Of a stretch of DNA of 64,000 nucleotides, positions 1 to 9,637 are shown one piece after another. This DNA comes from Candidatus Methylopumilus turicensis. GTDB lineage: Bacteria; Pseudomonadota; Gammaproteobacteria; Burkholderiales; Methylophilaceae. The first letter of the stretch is position 1. Every line of letters begins with the position of its first letter. The stretch is taken from the NCBI RefSeq assembly GCF_000953015.1, contig NZ_LN794158.1:1550001-1614000 (forward strand). Reading direction: 5' to 3'. The notes beneath the pieces are model-generated. The model had not been told where the DNA came from. It made no database searches and worked only from the letters and a program-made list of their open reading frames with translations. The translations under genes were made by a program, and so were the position numbers.

Positions 1-870
1 TTGCCAACCATCTTTAACTGCTTGTGGTTTCAACCATGTTTTAACGCCTAGGTCTTTTTCACCAACTTTTAACTTGTCGTTAGCGATTTTCTTGAAAGAA
101 CCACCTAGTTTGTTACCACCGTTAACATCTTCGTATACTGACAAAGCTGAATATTGTGGATTTTCTTTGTTGAAGTCAGCACCGATCAACATTTCTGAAT
201 CTGGACCTGTTGAGTATGCTTTCCATGCCAATGAACCGTCTTTGATGTTGTAAGCTGCCATGAAGCAACGAACACCGAACTCAGCACCAGAACAACCAAC
301 TAAAACTTTGTCCTTGATTACGTGAGCAGCGTTTGTGTTAGTAGCGCCAACTTTTGGATCAACGTTCTTAACATCCCATACTTTTTTGCCTGTCTTAGCA
401 TCAAGAGCAACTAAAGTACCGTCGTTTTGGTTCAAGAAAATCTTGCCATCACCGTAACCTAGACCACGTGAAACGTTGTCGCAGCAAAGAACTGCTTGAA
501 CTGATGGGTCTTGTTTAGGGAAATATGACCAAACGATTTTTTGATTGTCGTTCAAATCAAGAGCGTAGATGTTGTTTGGGAATGCTGTATGTACATACAT
601 CATGTTACCAACAACAACTGGTGAACCTTCATGACCACGGTTTACACCAGTAGCGAATGTCCAAGCAGCTTTAACGTTTTTAACGTTGCCCTTGTTGATT
701 TGTGCTAATGCTGAATAACCTTGGTTATTGTGTTGGCCACGTGGATGTGCCCAGTTGTTAGCATCTTTCATTGCAGCTTCTTGATCAGCAGCAGCAGAAG
801 CTACCATTGGCATAGCCAATGATGCACCAACTACTAGACCTAAAGCTAGATTGATTTTACTCATCTTCAT
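1..870 (-). CDS. xoxF: PQQ-dependent methanol dehydrogenase, XoxF-like (3' part outside window)
   Basis: Periplasmic quinoprotein that oxidises methanol, passing electrons to a cytochrome c. The first 290 codons are visible and the C-terminal half lies beyond base 1. The product starts with a Sec signal peptide (MKMSKINLALG..., cleavage near ASA-A). It has the adjacent-cysteine disulfide in AVLCCDNV, the metal-ligand region SGAEFGVR, and beta-propeller repeats such as ALDAKTGKKVW. Start chosen because GGAG lies 8 nt upstream of the ATG at 870. The GAEFGVRCF stretch resembles the lanthanide XoxF4 type of Methylophilaceae rather than MxaF. The extra Asp that marks XoxF lies outside the window, so this subtype is an inference. 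An AT-rich upstream region of about 245 bp separates it from the divergent pip gene and probably holds both promoters. Confidence 0.88.
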   Translation of the reverse strand, partial: MKMSKINLALGLVVGASLAMPMVASAAADQEAAMKDANNWAHPRGQHNNQGYSALAQINKGNVKNVKAAWTFATGVNRGHEGSPVVVGNMMYVHTAFPNNIYALDLNDNQKIVWSYFPKQDPSVQAVLCCDNVSRGLGYGDGKIFLNQNDGTLVALDAKTGKKVWDVKNVDPKVGATNTNAAHVIKDKVLVGCSGAEFGVRCFMAAYNIKDGSLAWKAYSTGPDSEMLIGADFNKENPQYSALSVYEDVNGGNKLGGSFKKIANDKLKVGEKDLGVKTWLKPQAVKDGWQ

Positions 871-1117
871 TTTTAAATCTCCAAAGTGGTAAGTACTAAG
901 GGTTAACTACAAATGACTCCTAAAATTGCGAGTTTCACATTTATATTATGTGATTAACCTCATTATTTTATTCGTCACTTTCGCCTCACGTAATGTGGGC
1001 GCATTGAGATATTAGATCAGTCAAAAATGATTTGCAATAGATTGTTAACAATTTATTTACAATTAATTGAAAAAAATTTATTCATCATTTTTGACGATGT
1101 TATCATATCTAAAATAA

Positions 1118-2110
1118 ATGAAAATAATCAACATGAAAGCACTTTTTCCGATGCAATTAACAAGCTTTAATTTATTCCCCGAATTGGTTACATTTCATTC
1201 TGATCAGTTGATTGTTACCAAAAAACATGCCGTTTATTACGAAGAATGTGGAAATCCAGACGGTTTTCCTGTTGTTTTTTTACATGGCGGTCCAGGCAGC
1301 GGTTGCAATCCATCTCAAAGACGTTTTTTTGACCCTAGCTTTTACCGCATCATTCTGCTCGATCAGCGCGGTTGCGGAAGGAGCACGCCGCTTGGCTGTA
1401 TAGAAGAAAATGATACCGACGCGCTTGTCAGCGACATTGAAGCGCTTAAGCAACATTTAGGAATTAACAAATGGTTGGTATTTGGTGGCTCGTGGGGGAG
1501 TACGCTTGCACTGGCTTATGCGATTGCCCATCCAAATTCAGTCAGCGGTTTAATTCTGCGTGGTATCTTTTTAAGCAGGCCGAGTGAACTAGATTGGTTT
1601 TTGGGGGAAGTCAAAAGCTTTTATCCTGAAAGCTGGGAAAAACTCCTTAGCTTTTTACCCATCGATGAACAATCAAGCCCGCTTAAGGCATATGGATCGC
1701 GAGTATTTTCAGACGACATCAGCATTGCTGGCCCAGCAGCATTAACTTGGAATGCTTTTGAAAGCAGCATCATGTCCTTATTACCCCGAGTAAGTTCATC
1801 AGAAAACACTACCCCAGTCGAGATTGAAGTTGCGCGGGCAAGAGTCCAAATTCATTACATCCTGAATCAGTGCTTTGTTGGCCATCGAGATTTACTCATA
1901 GAGGCCCGTTCACTCCGTCACATTCCGACGACTATTATTCAAGGTCGCTATGATATGGTTTGTCCACCAATCAGTGCCTGGGAGCTTAAAAAAGCCATGC
2001 CTCACGCAACACTATCAATCATTCCTGATGCAGGGCACTCTGCAATGGAGACTGGGGTTACTTCTGCCTTAGTGGAAGCCACAGAAGCGGTCAGAATTTC
2101 ACATCAATAA
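1118..2110 (+). CDS. pip: Prolyl aminopeptidase (proline iminopeptidase)
   Basis: Cytosolic alpha/beta-hydrolase of peptidase family S33 that removes N-terminal proline from peptides. The oxyanion motif HGGPGSG is near residue 56, DQRGCGRS follows, and the nucleophile elbow GGSWGS (Ser) is near residue 124. The catalytic Asp is probably in QGRYDMVCP and the His in DAGHSAME near the C-terminus. About 320-330 aa is normal for the family. Later in-frame ATGs (for example at 1133 or 1151) could be the true start, since no strong ribosome-binding site precedes the first. It is divergent from xoxF and followed 26 bp later by the YihY fusion gene. Confidence 0.88.
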   Translation: MKIINMKALFPMQLTSFNLFPELVTFHSDQLIVTKKHAVYYEECGNPDGFPVVFLHGGPGSGCNPSQRRFFDPSFYRIILLDQRGCGRSTPLGCIEENDTDALVSDIEALKQHLGINKWLVFGGSWGSTLALAYAIAHPNSVSGLILRGIFLSRPSELDWFLGEVKSFYPESWEKLLSFLPIDEQSSPLKAYGSRVFSDDISIAGPAALTWNAFESSIMSLLPRVSSSENTTPVEIEVARARVQIHYILNQCFVGHRDLLIEARSLRHIPTTIIQGRYDMVCPPISAWELKKAMPHATLSIIPDAGHSAMETGVTSALVEATEAVRISHQ

Positions 2111-2136
2111 CACAGCATATATATAGAGTATCTATT

Positions 2137-3420
2137 TTGTCGATTCAAATTAAAACTACCAGTCACTTTAGTGATCATCCAGCGATTGCAAAACCAAAGG
2201 CGCGCATTGCAAAACATCGTTACGACACCCCCTTGTTCGTGATGCGAGAAACCTTTAGCGCTTTTAAATTACATAACGGCTGGGGACTATCTGCATCGCT
2301 TTCCTTTTACGCGATGATTGCCATCATTCCAATGGCACTGTTAATGTTTTTCTTTTTATCTCACTTAGTTTTTTCATCCCATACTGCTGTGGTTAATCTG
2401 GCGAGCATCACCAGCTCACTTGAACCCAAACTGAGCCGCAGAATTATGCTTGAAATTCACAAGGTGGCCGAACATAAAACTGCATGGAGCACGCTTGGAA
2501 CGATTGCGCTATTTTGGTTTGCTATCCCACTAGCTAGTACTTTGCGTTCAGCATTTGAAACCATTTTTGCAATCACCGAGCACCCCTCATTTATCCGCAA
2601 ATCTATCCAAGACATTTTGTCAGTGATTGGCATTTTATTTGTATTCTTTATGTTTACTTTTTTCGACCTGATGCTCGAAAAAGCCTCTCAACTTTTGGGA
2701 CTATCGTTTGCGCATGCTAGCCTAACGGACAGTACAGGCTCATTCATGATTATCACGATACTGTTGGGTCTGTTTTATCGGGCTTTCTTGCCAATTAACG
2801 CTTCATTTAAAACCATCCTTACCGGCTCAATGATTACGGCGCTCTTATGGATGGCAATGCGCCCCATATTTAGCGAAGTGCTCTCAGTCAATCACACTTA
2901 TGGTGCCGTGTTTGGCGGGATGAAGAACGTATTTATCTCACTCGCCTGGCTGTATTACACCTTTGCCATCTTTCTTTTAGGCACGGAGCTAATCTCCACA
3001 CTGAAAAAGCGTGATGTTCTTCTACTAAGATGCTTATTTAACGATGTGATTAGAAAGAATCCTGACTTTATTTCTAAAGTCATGTCACGCCATGGCTGCA
3101 TTTATCAGAGCGGAGAGGTTGTCTTTAATATTGGCGATGAAGGCCGTGATTTGTATTACGTGGCCGACGGAAGAATTAAACTTGTCTATGAAAATCGCCT
3201 CATTAGGCATTTAAGCGCGGGCGACTTTTTTGGGGAAATGGCGATTCTTGGTGACAGTGTGCGTATTGCAGATGCGATTGTTGATTCTGATTTTTGCGAT
3301 ATTATCGTGATTAACGCTAATAATATTCAAACACTGATTTTGAATGAGCCGAAAGTAGCCATGAGTTTCCTTAGACATATGGCCCTGCAGCTGAAAAACA
3401 GCCAACAATCTCAACCGTAA
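2137..3420 (+). CDS. YihY/BrkB membrane protein fused to a cyclic-nucleotide-binding domain
   Basis: Residues about 30-295 form the YihY/BrkB (formerly 'RNase BN') domain with six hydrophobic segments, including the NGWGLSASLSFYAMIAI start typical of the family. Residues about 310-425 form a cNMP-binding domain: QSGEVVFNIGDEG, then the phosphate-binding cassette FGEMAILGDSVRIADA, which keeps the Glu and the Arg. The usual YihY protein is about 280-300 aa, so the extra 130 aa is a genuine fusion, uninterrupted in frame. The start is a TTG at 2137. The fusion suggests an inner-membrane protein gated or recruited by a cyclic nucleotide. YihY substrates are not established, so the function is unknown. 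Confidence 0.8.
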   Translation: MSIQIKTTSHFSDHPAIAKPKARIAKHRYDTPLFVMRETFSAFKLHNGWGLSASLSFYAMIAIIPMALLMFFFLSHLVFSSHTAVVNLASITSSLEPKLSRRIMLEIHKVAEHKTAWSTLGTIALFWFAIPLASTLRSAFETIFAITEHPSFIRKSIQDILSVIGILFVFFMFTFFDLMLEKASQLLGLSFAHASLTDSTGSFMIITILLGLFYRAFLPINASFKTILTGSMITALLWMAMRPIFSEVLSVNHTYGAVFGGMKNVFISLAWLYYTFAIFLLGTELISTLKKRDVLLLRCLFNDVIRKNPDFISKVMSRHGCIYQSGEVVFNIGDEGRDLYYVADGRIKLVYENRLIRHLSAGDFFGEMAILGDSVRIADAIVDSDFCDIIVINANNIQTLILNEPKVAMSFLRHMALQLKNSQQSQP

Positions 3421-3438
3421 ATTGACTGATTAAATACT

Positions 3439-4962
3439 ATGGCCAATCAATCCAACAAACAACCAAGCCAACACGAAGTTCAGCCACTCCTTAATTTACT
3501 TAATTCAGGCCAATTGGCTAATGCAGCCAATATGGCAAAGTCCTTGCTAGGCAGATACCCAAATACATTCATTCTCCATAATGTTCTTGGCATTGCCTTA
3601 GATGGACTAGGCCAATACGAAGGTGCCATCAACAGTTACCGAAGCGCCCTCAAATTACAGCCCAACATGCCAGACCTGCACTTCAATCTTGGTATTGCGT
3701 TTAGTAATGTTGGCCAAGTCTCCGAAGCAGCTGCAAGCTATCGCAAGGCAATTGCTATACAGCCTAAGTTCTTTGAGGCTTATGGAAACCTAGGCACACT
3801 GCTTCAAAAACAAGGGAAATTAGAAGAAGCGGTCGCGAATTATCGAAAAGCGCTTTCTATCAACCCACAAGATGCACGCGGCCATTTTAATCTTGGCACG
3901 GCCCTGCGCGACCAAGGCAAACTGGAAGAAGCCATAAAGAGCTATCGACAAGCAATCGCGGTGTTTCCCAACTATGCGGATGCGCACAGCAACCTAGGCG
4001 AAACCCTTCGCGATCAAGGGAATATGCAAGAGGCTGTTAGCAGCTATCAAGATGCGCTGGCACTTAATCCTAAGCATCAGAGCGCCAACTACAATATGGC
4101 CGAATTCTTATACCTTGCCAAACGCTTTGATGAGGCGATTCCTTATTTTGAGCGCAGTCAGCTTGATGATTGGCAAGAACGCAGTATGTATTGCCTGTAC
4201 AAAGCCGAACGCTTTGATGCGTTCAAAACTAAACTAGACCAGATTGTAAAAAGTGGACCACACACAGCGCCATTTCTTGCCACCCTCTCGACACACTATG
4301 CCATTAACTTTGGCGTTGAAGACCCATATAATTTTTGTAAAAATGGATTCGACTTTGTTTATAGAGCGGCGATTCCTGAGCTTTCAGCACCTAACAGCGC
4401 TTTATTAAAAGCGTTGTTGAATGATATAGACAACGCTGCTATTGCAGAGCGCGTACAAGGCATGCTGCACAATGGCCAACAATCCGCAGGCAATTTATTT
4501 AAGCGTCCGGAAGCTTCTTTTAACGCCCTCGCTGAATTAGTTAAAAAAGAATTTAGAAACTACCACCAACAATTTGCAGGCGCTGATTGCGAACTGATTA
4601 AGTCATTCCCTGAGGAATTAGAATTTACCAGTTCCTGGTATGTGAAAATGCGCCAAGGTGGGCATTTGGATGCGCATATTCATGAAATAGGTTGGATTAG
4701 TGGCGCAGTTTATCTTGCCATGCCCTCCGATAAACAGAGCCCCGAAGAAGGCGCTTTTGAATATGGCGTACACGGTGATCATTACCCACAAAAGCACCAC
4801 AATTTTCCGGTGGGCGCCGTTATGCCAAACGTTGGGGAAATCGTTTTATTCCCATCATCACTATTTCATAGAACGATCCCATTCACTTCTAGCGAAGAGC
4901 GAATTTGTATCGCATTTGATTTGAGGCCGAGTGGAGTGTCAGCTACAAGAAGTCATTACTGA
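3439..4962 (+). CDS. TPR protein with C-terminal putative 2OG-Fe(II) oxygenase domain
   Basis: The N-terminal two fifths is a run of about six tetratricopeptide repeats (signature A..NLG...QG..EEA...YR.AL..NP), probably a protein-binding scaffold. The last about 110 residues match the putative 2OG-Fe(II) oxygenase family PF13759: SWYVKMRQGGHLDAHIHEIGW supplies the first metal His, FHRTIP the distal His, and EERICIAFDLRP the Arg that would hold 2-oxoglutarate. Substrate unknown; this architecture is recurrent in betaproteobacteria. Its stop codon is immediately adjacent to the stop of the convergent CDF gene, with no spacer for a terminator. Confidence 0.75.
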   Translation: MANQSNKQPSQHEVQPLLNLLNSGQLANAANMAKSLLGRYPNTFILHNVLGIALDGLGQYEGAINSYRSALKLQPNMPDLHFNLGIAFSNVGQVSEAAASYRKAIAIQPKFFEAYGNLGTLLQKQGKLEEAVANYRKALSINPQDARGHFNLGTALRDQGKLEEAIKSYRQAIAVFPNYADAHSNLGETLRDQGNMQEAVSSYQDALALNPKHQSANYNMAEFLYLAKRFDEAIPYFERSQLDDWQERSMYCLYKAERFDAFKTKLDQIVKSGPHTAPFLATLSTHYAINFGVEDPYNFCKNGFDFVYRAAIPELSAPNSALLKALLNDIDNAAIAERVQGMLHNGQQSAGNLFKRPEASFNALAELVKKEFRNYHQQFAGADCELIKSFPEELEFTSSWYVKMRQGGHLDAHIHEIGWISGAVYLAMPSDKQSPEEGAFEYGVHGDHYPQKHHNFPVGAVMPNVGEIVLFPSSLFHRTIPFTSSEERICIAFDLRPSGVSATRSHY

Positions 4963-6147
4963 TTAGTTCAAGTTAGCCGCAAGCCTGACCTGGCTGAAAT
5001 AGGCATGTCCAATTAATCTATGTTCGATTAGCTGACAGGCTTTTGTAATGGCTGCCTTAGTTTTTAAGCCCTCATGTGGCATCAAAACATCAGCTTCCAC
5101 TTTGCCCGCCAAATAATGAAAGGTGACCTGCTCTGGCTTGGGCAATCCTTCGAGGACGATCGATAATGCTTTGGTTAACTCATCACGACTCGGCAAGTCA
5201 ATTCTAAGCTCTTCTCCATAAATGCCATCATCTTCAGTATCTACATGCACCAAAACATCATTGACTGATTCATGGGTGTCGATGACCCGCTTGCGAGCTC
5301 GTTCGGCAATGCTGTGCCCTTCGGACACGCTGATTTTGGAGTCTACTAAAATGTGTGCGTCCACCAGAACACGATGCGCCATTTTGCGAGTTCTTAGCTC
5401 ATGGACATTTTGTACCCCCTGTGTGTCCATCAATGTTTGACGAATACTCGCCACTTCCTCAAAAGAAAGTCCTGCATCAATCAACTCTTGAAAAGCTTCC
5501 CACATAAATACCAAGCCCATCCGCACAATCATAAAGCCAACCAAAATGGCGGCGATGGCATCCGCGTAAATAAAACCCATCATATTGGCGGCGATACCCA
5601 CGGCAACAACTAGAGAAGAGGCTGCATCAGACCTTGCATGCCATGCATTAGCAATCAAAAGTGGCGAACGTAATTGCTCCCCCACATAAAGCATGTAACG
5701 GAATAGCGCCTCCTTAGCAATTAACGCTAACCCCGCTGTCCATAAGGCAAGTGATGAAATGGGCGGTGCATCTCCTAGGCTATCAAGTTTGATAGCAGCG
5801 CTGTACATAATTCCAACACCGGTCAGTATCAAAATCGCACCCAGCACTAAAGATGCTGCTGTTTCAATTCGGCCGTGTCCGTAAGGATGATCTTCATCCG
5901 CAGGCGATTTACTGTGGTAACTCGCAATCAATACTAAAAAATCAGAGATCAAATCAGAAAGAGAATGCACGCCATCGGCAATGAGTGATTGAGAGTGCGC
6001 AAATATCCCAACGATCACCTGGACAATCGTTAACCCAATATTGACAAATACACTTGTCCAAGTACATCGCTTTGAAAGGGCGTAACGCTTAGGATCATCA
6101 AACGATAGCTGGTGTGACTGAGGATGTGGATGTTTGTGCGAACTCAT
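4963..6147 (-). CDS. Cation diffusion facilitator family metal exporter
   Basis: Inner-membrane CDF antiporter exporting divalent metals in exchange for protons. Six hydrophobic segments lie in residues 30-220. Metal-site residues are visible in TM2 (IADGVHSLSDL) and TM5 (NAWHARSDAAS). The N-terminus is His-rich (HKHPHPQSHQ), as in zinc or iron members. The C-terminal cytoplasmic domain (about 230-395) is longer than in FieF, with an extra segment after the canonical ferredoxin-like fold. The ATG at 6147 is preferred to an upstream TTG. Metal specificity cannot be read from the sequence. Confidence 0.85.
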   Translation of the reverse strand: MSSHKHPHPQSHQLSFDDPKRYALSKRCTWTSVFVNIGLTIVQVIVGIFAHSQSLIADGVHSLSDLISDFLVLIASYHSKSPADEDHPYGHGRIETAASLVLGAILILTGVGIMYSAAIKLDSLGDAPPISSLALWTAGLALIAKEALFRYMLYVGEQLRSPLLIANAWHARSDAASSLVVAVGIAANMMGFIYADAIAAILVGFMIVRMGLVFMWEAFQELIDAGLSFEEVASIRQTLMDTQGVQNVHELRTRKMAHRVLVDAHILVDSKISVSEGHSIAERARKRVIDTHESVNDVLVHVDTEDDGIYGEELRIDLPSRDELTKALSIVLEGLPKPEQVTFHYLAGKVEADVLMPHEGLKTKAAITKACQLIEHRLIGHAYFSQVRLAANLN

Positions 6148-6312
6148 CAAAAAATGCCTTGCAGTTTAAGCTGTTTAAAAAAGTAATAGTCTATACCGAA
6201 AACTCAACGCTATTCATGCATTACTTTATATCCACTATACTCATCATATTATTTTTAAGAATGTCTCATCCAATCAATTGCGGGCTGTTACTTAGAAGCT
6301 TAGGAAAATACA

Positions 6313-7389
6313 TTGCAAAATCTCACACATAATACTGTTAAACAAATTCTATTCGCACTTTTTGTTGTGAGTATTTGTATCGGCGTCTGGGTTGTTCTAG
6401 CCCCCTTCTTTACTGCAATCGCTTGGGCTTGCATTCTGGCTTATGTGAGCTGGCCTTGTTACATTTGGCTTCTCAAAAAACTAGGTGATAGAGATACTAT
6501 CGCGGCGCTCGTCATGACCATGTTAATGGCGACCGCTGTGATTGTGCCGGTACTGTGGTTATTTTTTGTTTTAAAAAGTGAGCTAAACATCGCCACTAAT
6601 ATTTTTACAACCAAGCTAGCGAATGGGGGAATTATGCTGCCCAAATTCGTCGCTGAGCTTCCCATTGTTGGCCCAGATATCGACAAATGGCTTTCAAAAG
6701 CACTCACAAACCCCGCAGAATTCAAAAACGAGATGCACATCTTATTAATGAATGCCGACCAAAAGTTAATCAGCATCATTGGTGGCATCAGTCGAAATCT
6801 TGTGGACATGGGCTTTGCCCTATTGGCCTTATTTTTCGCTTACAAAGGCGGATTAAAGTTCATGACACAATCTGAGCAAGTTTTAGAATCCCTTCTTGGC
6901 ATTCGTGCGCGCAGTTACTTTCAAGCTGCTGGCGACGCAACCAGAGGTGTTGTTTACGGCATTGTACTTACAGCAATTGCCCAAGGTGCGTTCGCTGGGG
7001 TTGGTTATTGGTTTGTTGGGTTAGAGGCTCCCATGATGTTAGCTGCAATTACTACCCTTTTTTCCATGCTGCCTTTTGCTACCCCGTTTGTTTGGGGCGG
7101 GATCAGCGCATGGCTGATCCTTACAGGCAAGACCGTTTCAGGGGTGGAGCTATTGTTATGGGGCGCATTGGTCGTCTCTTGGATTGATAATGTGATTCGA
7201 CCGATTATCCTCACTAAAAGCGTCAAAATTCCTTTTCTTTTGGCCTTCTTTGGTGTGATTGGCGGCTTGTCAGCCTTTGGATTCGTTGGTTTGTTCTTAG
7301 GGCCAGTAATTCTTGCTATTGCGTTTGCCGTTTGGCAAGAGTGGTTAGAGTCCCATCCTGACAGACATCTTCGCCTGCCTAAATCATAA
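6313..7389 (+). CDS. AI-2E family transporter (PerM/YdiK-like permease)
   Basis: Polytopic inner-membrane protein of the AI-2E transporter superfamily (PF01594), 358 aa, with about seven to eight hydrophobic segments. Family landmarks are the central loop followed by GFALLALFFAYKGG, the FAGVGYWFVGLEAP region, and the C-terminal GLFLGPVILAIAFAVW signature. The start is a TTG at 6313 preceded by AGGA at suitable spacing. The family includes proteins proposed to export autoinducer-2 and Na+/H+ antiporters, so the substrate is open. A 7-bp hairpin without a U-tract (7389-7406) directly follows the stop. Confidence 0.82.
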   Translation: MQNLTHNTVKQILFALFVVSICIGVWVVLAPFFTAIAWACILAYVSWPCYIWLLKKLGDRDTIAALVMTMLMATAVIVPVLWLFFVLKSELNIATNIFTTKLANGGIMLPKFVAELPIVGPDIDKWLSKALTNPAEFKNEMHILLMNADQKLISIIGGISRNLVDMGFALLALFFAYKGGLKFMTQSEQVLESLLGIRARSYFQAAGDATRGVVYGIVLTAIAQGAFAGVGYWFVGLEAPMMLAAITTLFSMLPFATPFVWGGISAWLILTGKTVSGVELLLWGALVVSWIDNVIRPIILTKSVKIPFLLAFFGVIGGLSAFGFVGLFLGPVILAIAFAVWQEWLESHPDRHLRLPKS

Positions 7390-7520
7390 CTCTTTTATTA
7401 AAGAGTCCTAAAGTTGATGACAAGGTGCTGAATGCATTCTCAGCGAAAATTTACAGTCCTTGAAACTGATTGGCCGATGTTTGAATCCACCTCATATTAA
7501 ATTGCGTTTGTTGGACACAA

Positions 7521-7553
7521 TAAAAAAGACCTAGAGGATAATGCTCTAGGTCT
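7521..7553. terminator. Bidirectional rho-independent terminator after tRNA-Ile / AI-2E gene
   Basis: A perfect 10-bp stem (AGACCTAGAG at 7527-7536 with CTCTAGGTCT at 7544-7553) encloses a 7-nt loop. Read leftward it is followed by a run of six T, so it ends the rpoD-tRNA transcript. Read rightward it is followed by CTTTT. Confidence 0.85.
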
Positions 7554-7560
7554 CTTTTAC

Positions 7561-7639
<79 letters not shown>

Positions 7640-7652
7640 GAAATAGGCACGC

Positions 7653-9563
7653 CTAGTCTTGACCCGTTTCTAAGAAACTACGCAAACGTTCTGAGCGCGT
7701 TGGATGACGTAATTTACGTAAAGCCTTCGCTTCAATTTGACGAATGCGCTCGCGTGTGACATCGAACTGTTTGCCCACTTCTTCCAATGTGTGGTCAGTG
7801 TTCATTTCAATACCAAAACGCATACGTAACACTTTAGCTTCACGAGGCGTGAGTGATTCTAAAACTTCACTTGTTGCATCACGTAAGCTTGCATAAACCG
7901 CTGCATCCACCGGTGCAAGCGTCGTATTATCTTCAATGAAATCACCCAAGTGTGAATCATCATCATCACCAATTGGCGTTTCCATAGAAATTGGCTCTTT
8001 GCTGATTTTAAGAATCTTGCGAATCTTATCTTCTGGCATTTCCATTTTCTCAGCTAAGGTTGCTGGATCTGGCTCTAAACCTGTTTCTTGTAGAATTTGA
8101 CGACTGATACGATTCATCTTATTGATGGTTTCAATCATATGCACAGGAATACGAATAGTACGGGCTTGGTCGGCAATAGAACGTGTAATTGCCTGACGAA
8201 TCCACCATGTGGCATAGGTTGAGAACTTGTAACCACGACGATATTCAAACTTATCAACCGCCTTCATCAAGCCGATATTACCTTCTTGAATTAAGTCCAA
8301 GAATTGCAATCCACGGTTGGTGTATTTTTTCGCAATCGAAATCACTAAGCGTAAGTTGGCTTCAATCATTTCACGCTTAGCACGACGCGCACGGGCTTCG
8401 CCTGTGGTCATTTGCTTATTGATGTCTTTTAGCTCTTTAATTGGCAAGCCCACATCCGCTTGCAAATCAAGCAAGCGCTGTTGCTGATCGACAATCGAGT
8501 GCTTAAAACGCTCTAATTTTTCAACATATGGCTTATCAACGGCTAATTCCCCAGCAAGCCATGTGAGTTCGCATTCATTACCTGGGAATGACTTGATAAA
8601 ATGTGGGCGTGGCATGCCTGATTTATCAACACAGAATTCCATAATTTTGCGTTCGTGACCGCGGACTCTTTCCACCATGTCCCGCACTTGACCGCATAGA
8701 CCTTCAACTTGTTTTGCTGAGAAACGGAAAACAGTCAGCTCTTCCAGTATGGCCGCTTGCAGGGCTTGATATTCAGGATCTTGAGAGCCTTTGCTTGCCA
8801 AAATTACCGTCATTTTTTTGTTTGATTCACGGATAACTGCAAATCGCACCAATACTTCTTCTTTAAGCTTAGCTAAGGCTTCAGCTGAGATTGCAGCCGC
8901 TTTTGCGCCGTCATCATCCTCTTCTTCCTCTTCTTCTATTTCTGGCTCTTCCTCTTCATCGCTGGCAGCAGTGATGACATCATCCATGCCAACATCTGAA
9001 TCGATCAAGCCATCGACTAAGTCGTCAACGCTCAGTTCATCCGCTTCAACTTTATCAACCATTGCTAACAACTCAGCAATCGTTGTAGGGCAAGCAGCGA
9101 TGGCTTGCACCATGTGCTTCAAGCCATCTTCAATACGCTTAGCGATTTCAATTTCGCCTTCACGCGTTAACAGGTCAACCGTACCCATTTCACGCATATA
9201 CATACGTACTGGGTCAGTAGTTCGGCCGAACTCAGAATCTACCGTCGCTAAGGCTTGTTCAGCTTCTTCAACCGCATCCTCATCGGCAACCGCGGCTGGT
9301 GCATCTGACATCAACAACACTTCAGCATCAGGCGCTTCTTCATACACCTGAATCCCCATGTCATTGATCATGCCAATGATGCCATCTATTTGTTCTGAGT
9401 CTTGAACATCATCTGGTAAATGGTCATTAATTTCGGCGTACGTGAGGTAGCCGCGCTCTTTACCAAGAACGATCAGTAATTTAAGGCGCGTGCGGCCATC
9501 GACCGCTTGCTCTTCATTTTTATCAATATTTTGTTCGTTTTGCTGATCTTTATCTTTTGCCAT
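7653..9563 (-). CDS. rpoD: RNA polymerase primary sigma factor RpoD (sigma 70)
   Basis: Housekeeping sigma factor. Region 1.1 is N-terminal, region 1.2 is at [14 protein letters not shown], then a long non-conserved region that includes a very acidic tract (about residues 200-220, mostly Glu and Asp). Regions 2.1-2.4 follow ([20 protein letters not shown]), then region 3, and region 4 with [19 protein letters not shown]. Length 636 aa, close to the E. coli protein (613). It is the last protein gene of the rpsU-yqeY-dnaG-rpoD operon, 74 bp after dnaG. Confidence 0.97.
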   Translation of the reverse strand: MAKDKDQQNEQNIDKNEEQAVDGRTRLKLLIVLGKERGYLTYAEINDHLPDDVQDSEQIDGIIGMINDMGIQVYEEAPDAEVLLMSDAPAAVADEDAVEEAEQALATVDSEFGRTTDPVRMYMREMGTVDLLTREGEIEIAKRIEDGLKHMVQAIAACPTTIAELLAMVDKVEADELSVDDLVDGLIDSDVGMDDVITAASDEEEEPEIEEEEEEDDDGAKAAAISAEALAKLKEEVLVRFAVIRESNKKMTVILASKGSQDPEYQALQAAILEELTVFRFSAKQVEGLCGQVRDMVERVRGHERKIMEFCVDKSGMPRPHFIKSFPGNECELTWLAGELAVDKPYVEKLERFKHSIVDQQQRLLDLQADVGLPIKELKDINKQMTTGEARARRAKREMIEANLRLVISIAKKYTNRGLQFLDLIQEGNIGLMKAVDKFEYRRGYKFSTYATWWIRQAITRSIADQARTIRIPVHMIETINKMNRISRQILQETGLEPDPATLAEKMEMPEDKIRKILKISKEPISMETPIGDDDDSHLGDFIEDNTTLAPVDAAVYASLRDATSEVLESLTPREAKVLRMRFGIEMNTDHTLEEVGKQFDVTRERIRQIEAKALRKLRHPTRSERLRSFLETGQD

Positions 9564-9637
9564 GCGTAACCTCTATCCTATAACCATGCCTAATAACCAT
9601 GAACTGGTGATGGAAAACCCGATATTATACCTCAAAA

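Noticed and set aside
8791-9351. 186-aa Ser-rich open frame on + opposite rpoD
   Set aside because: Shadow of the rpoD acidic region; serine runs arise from complementing Glu/Asp codons and no ribosome-binding site precedes it.
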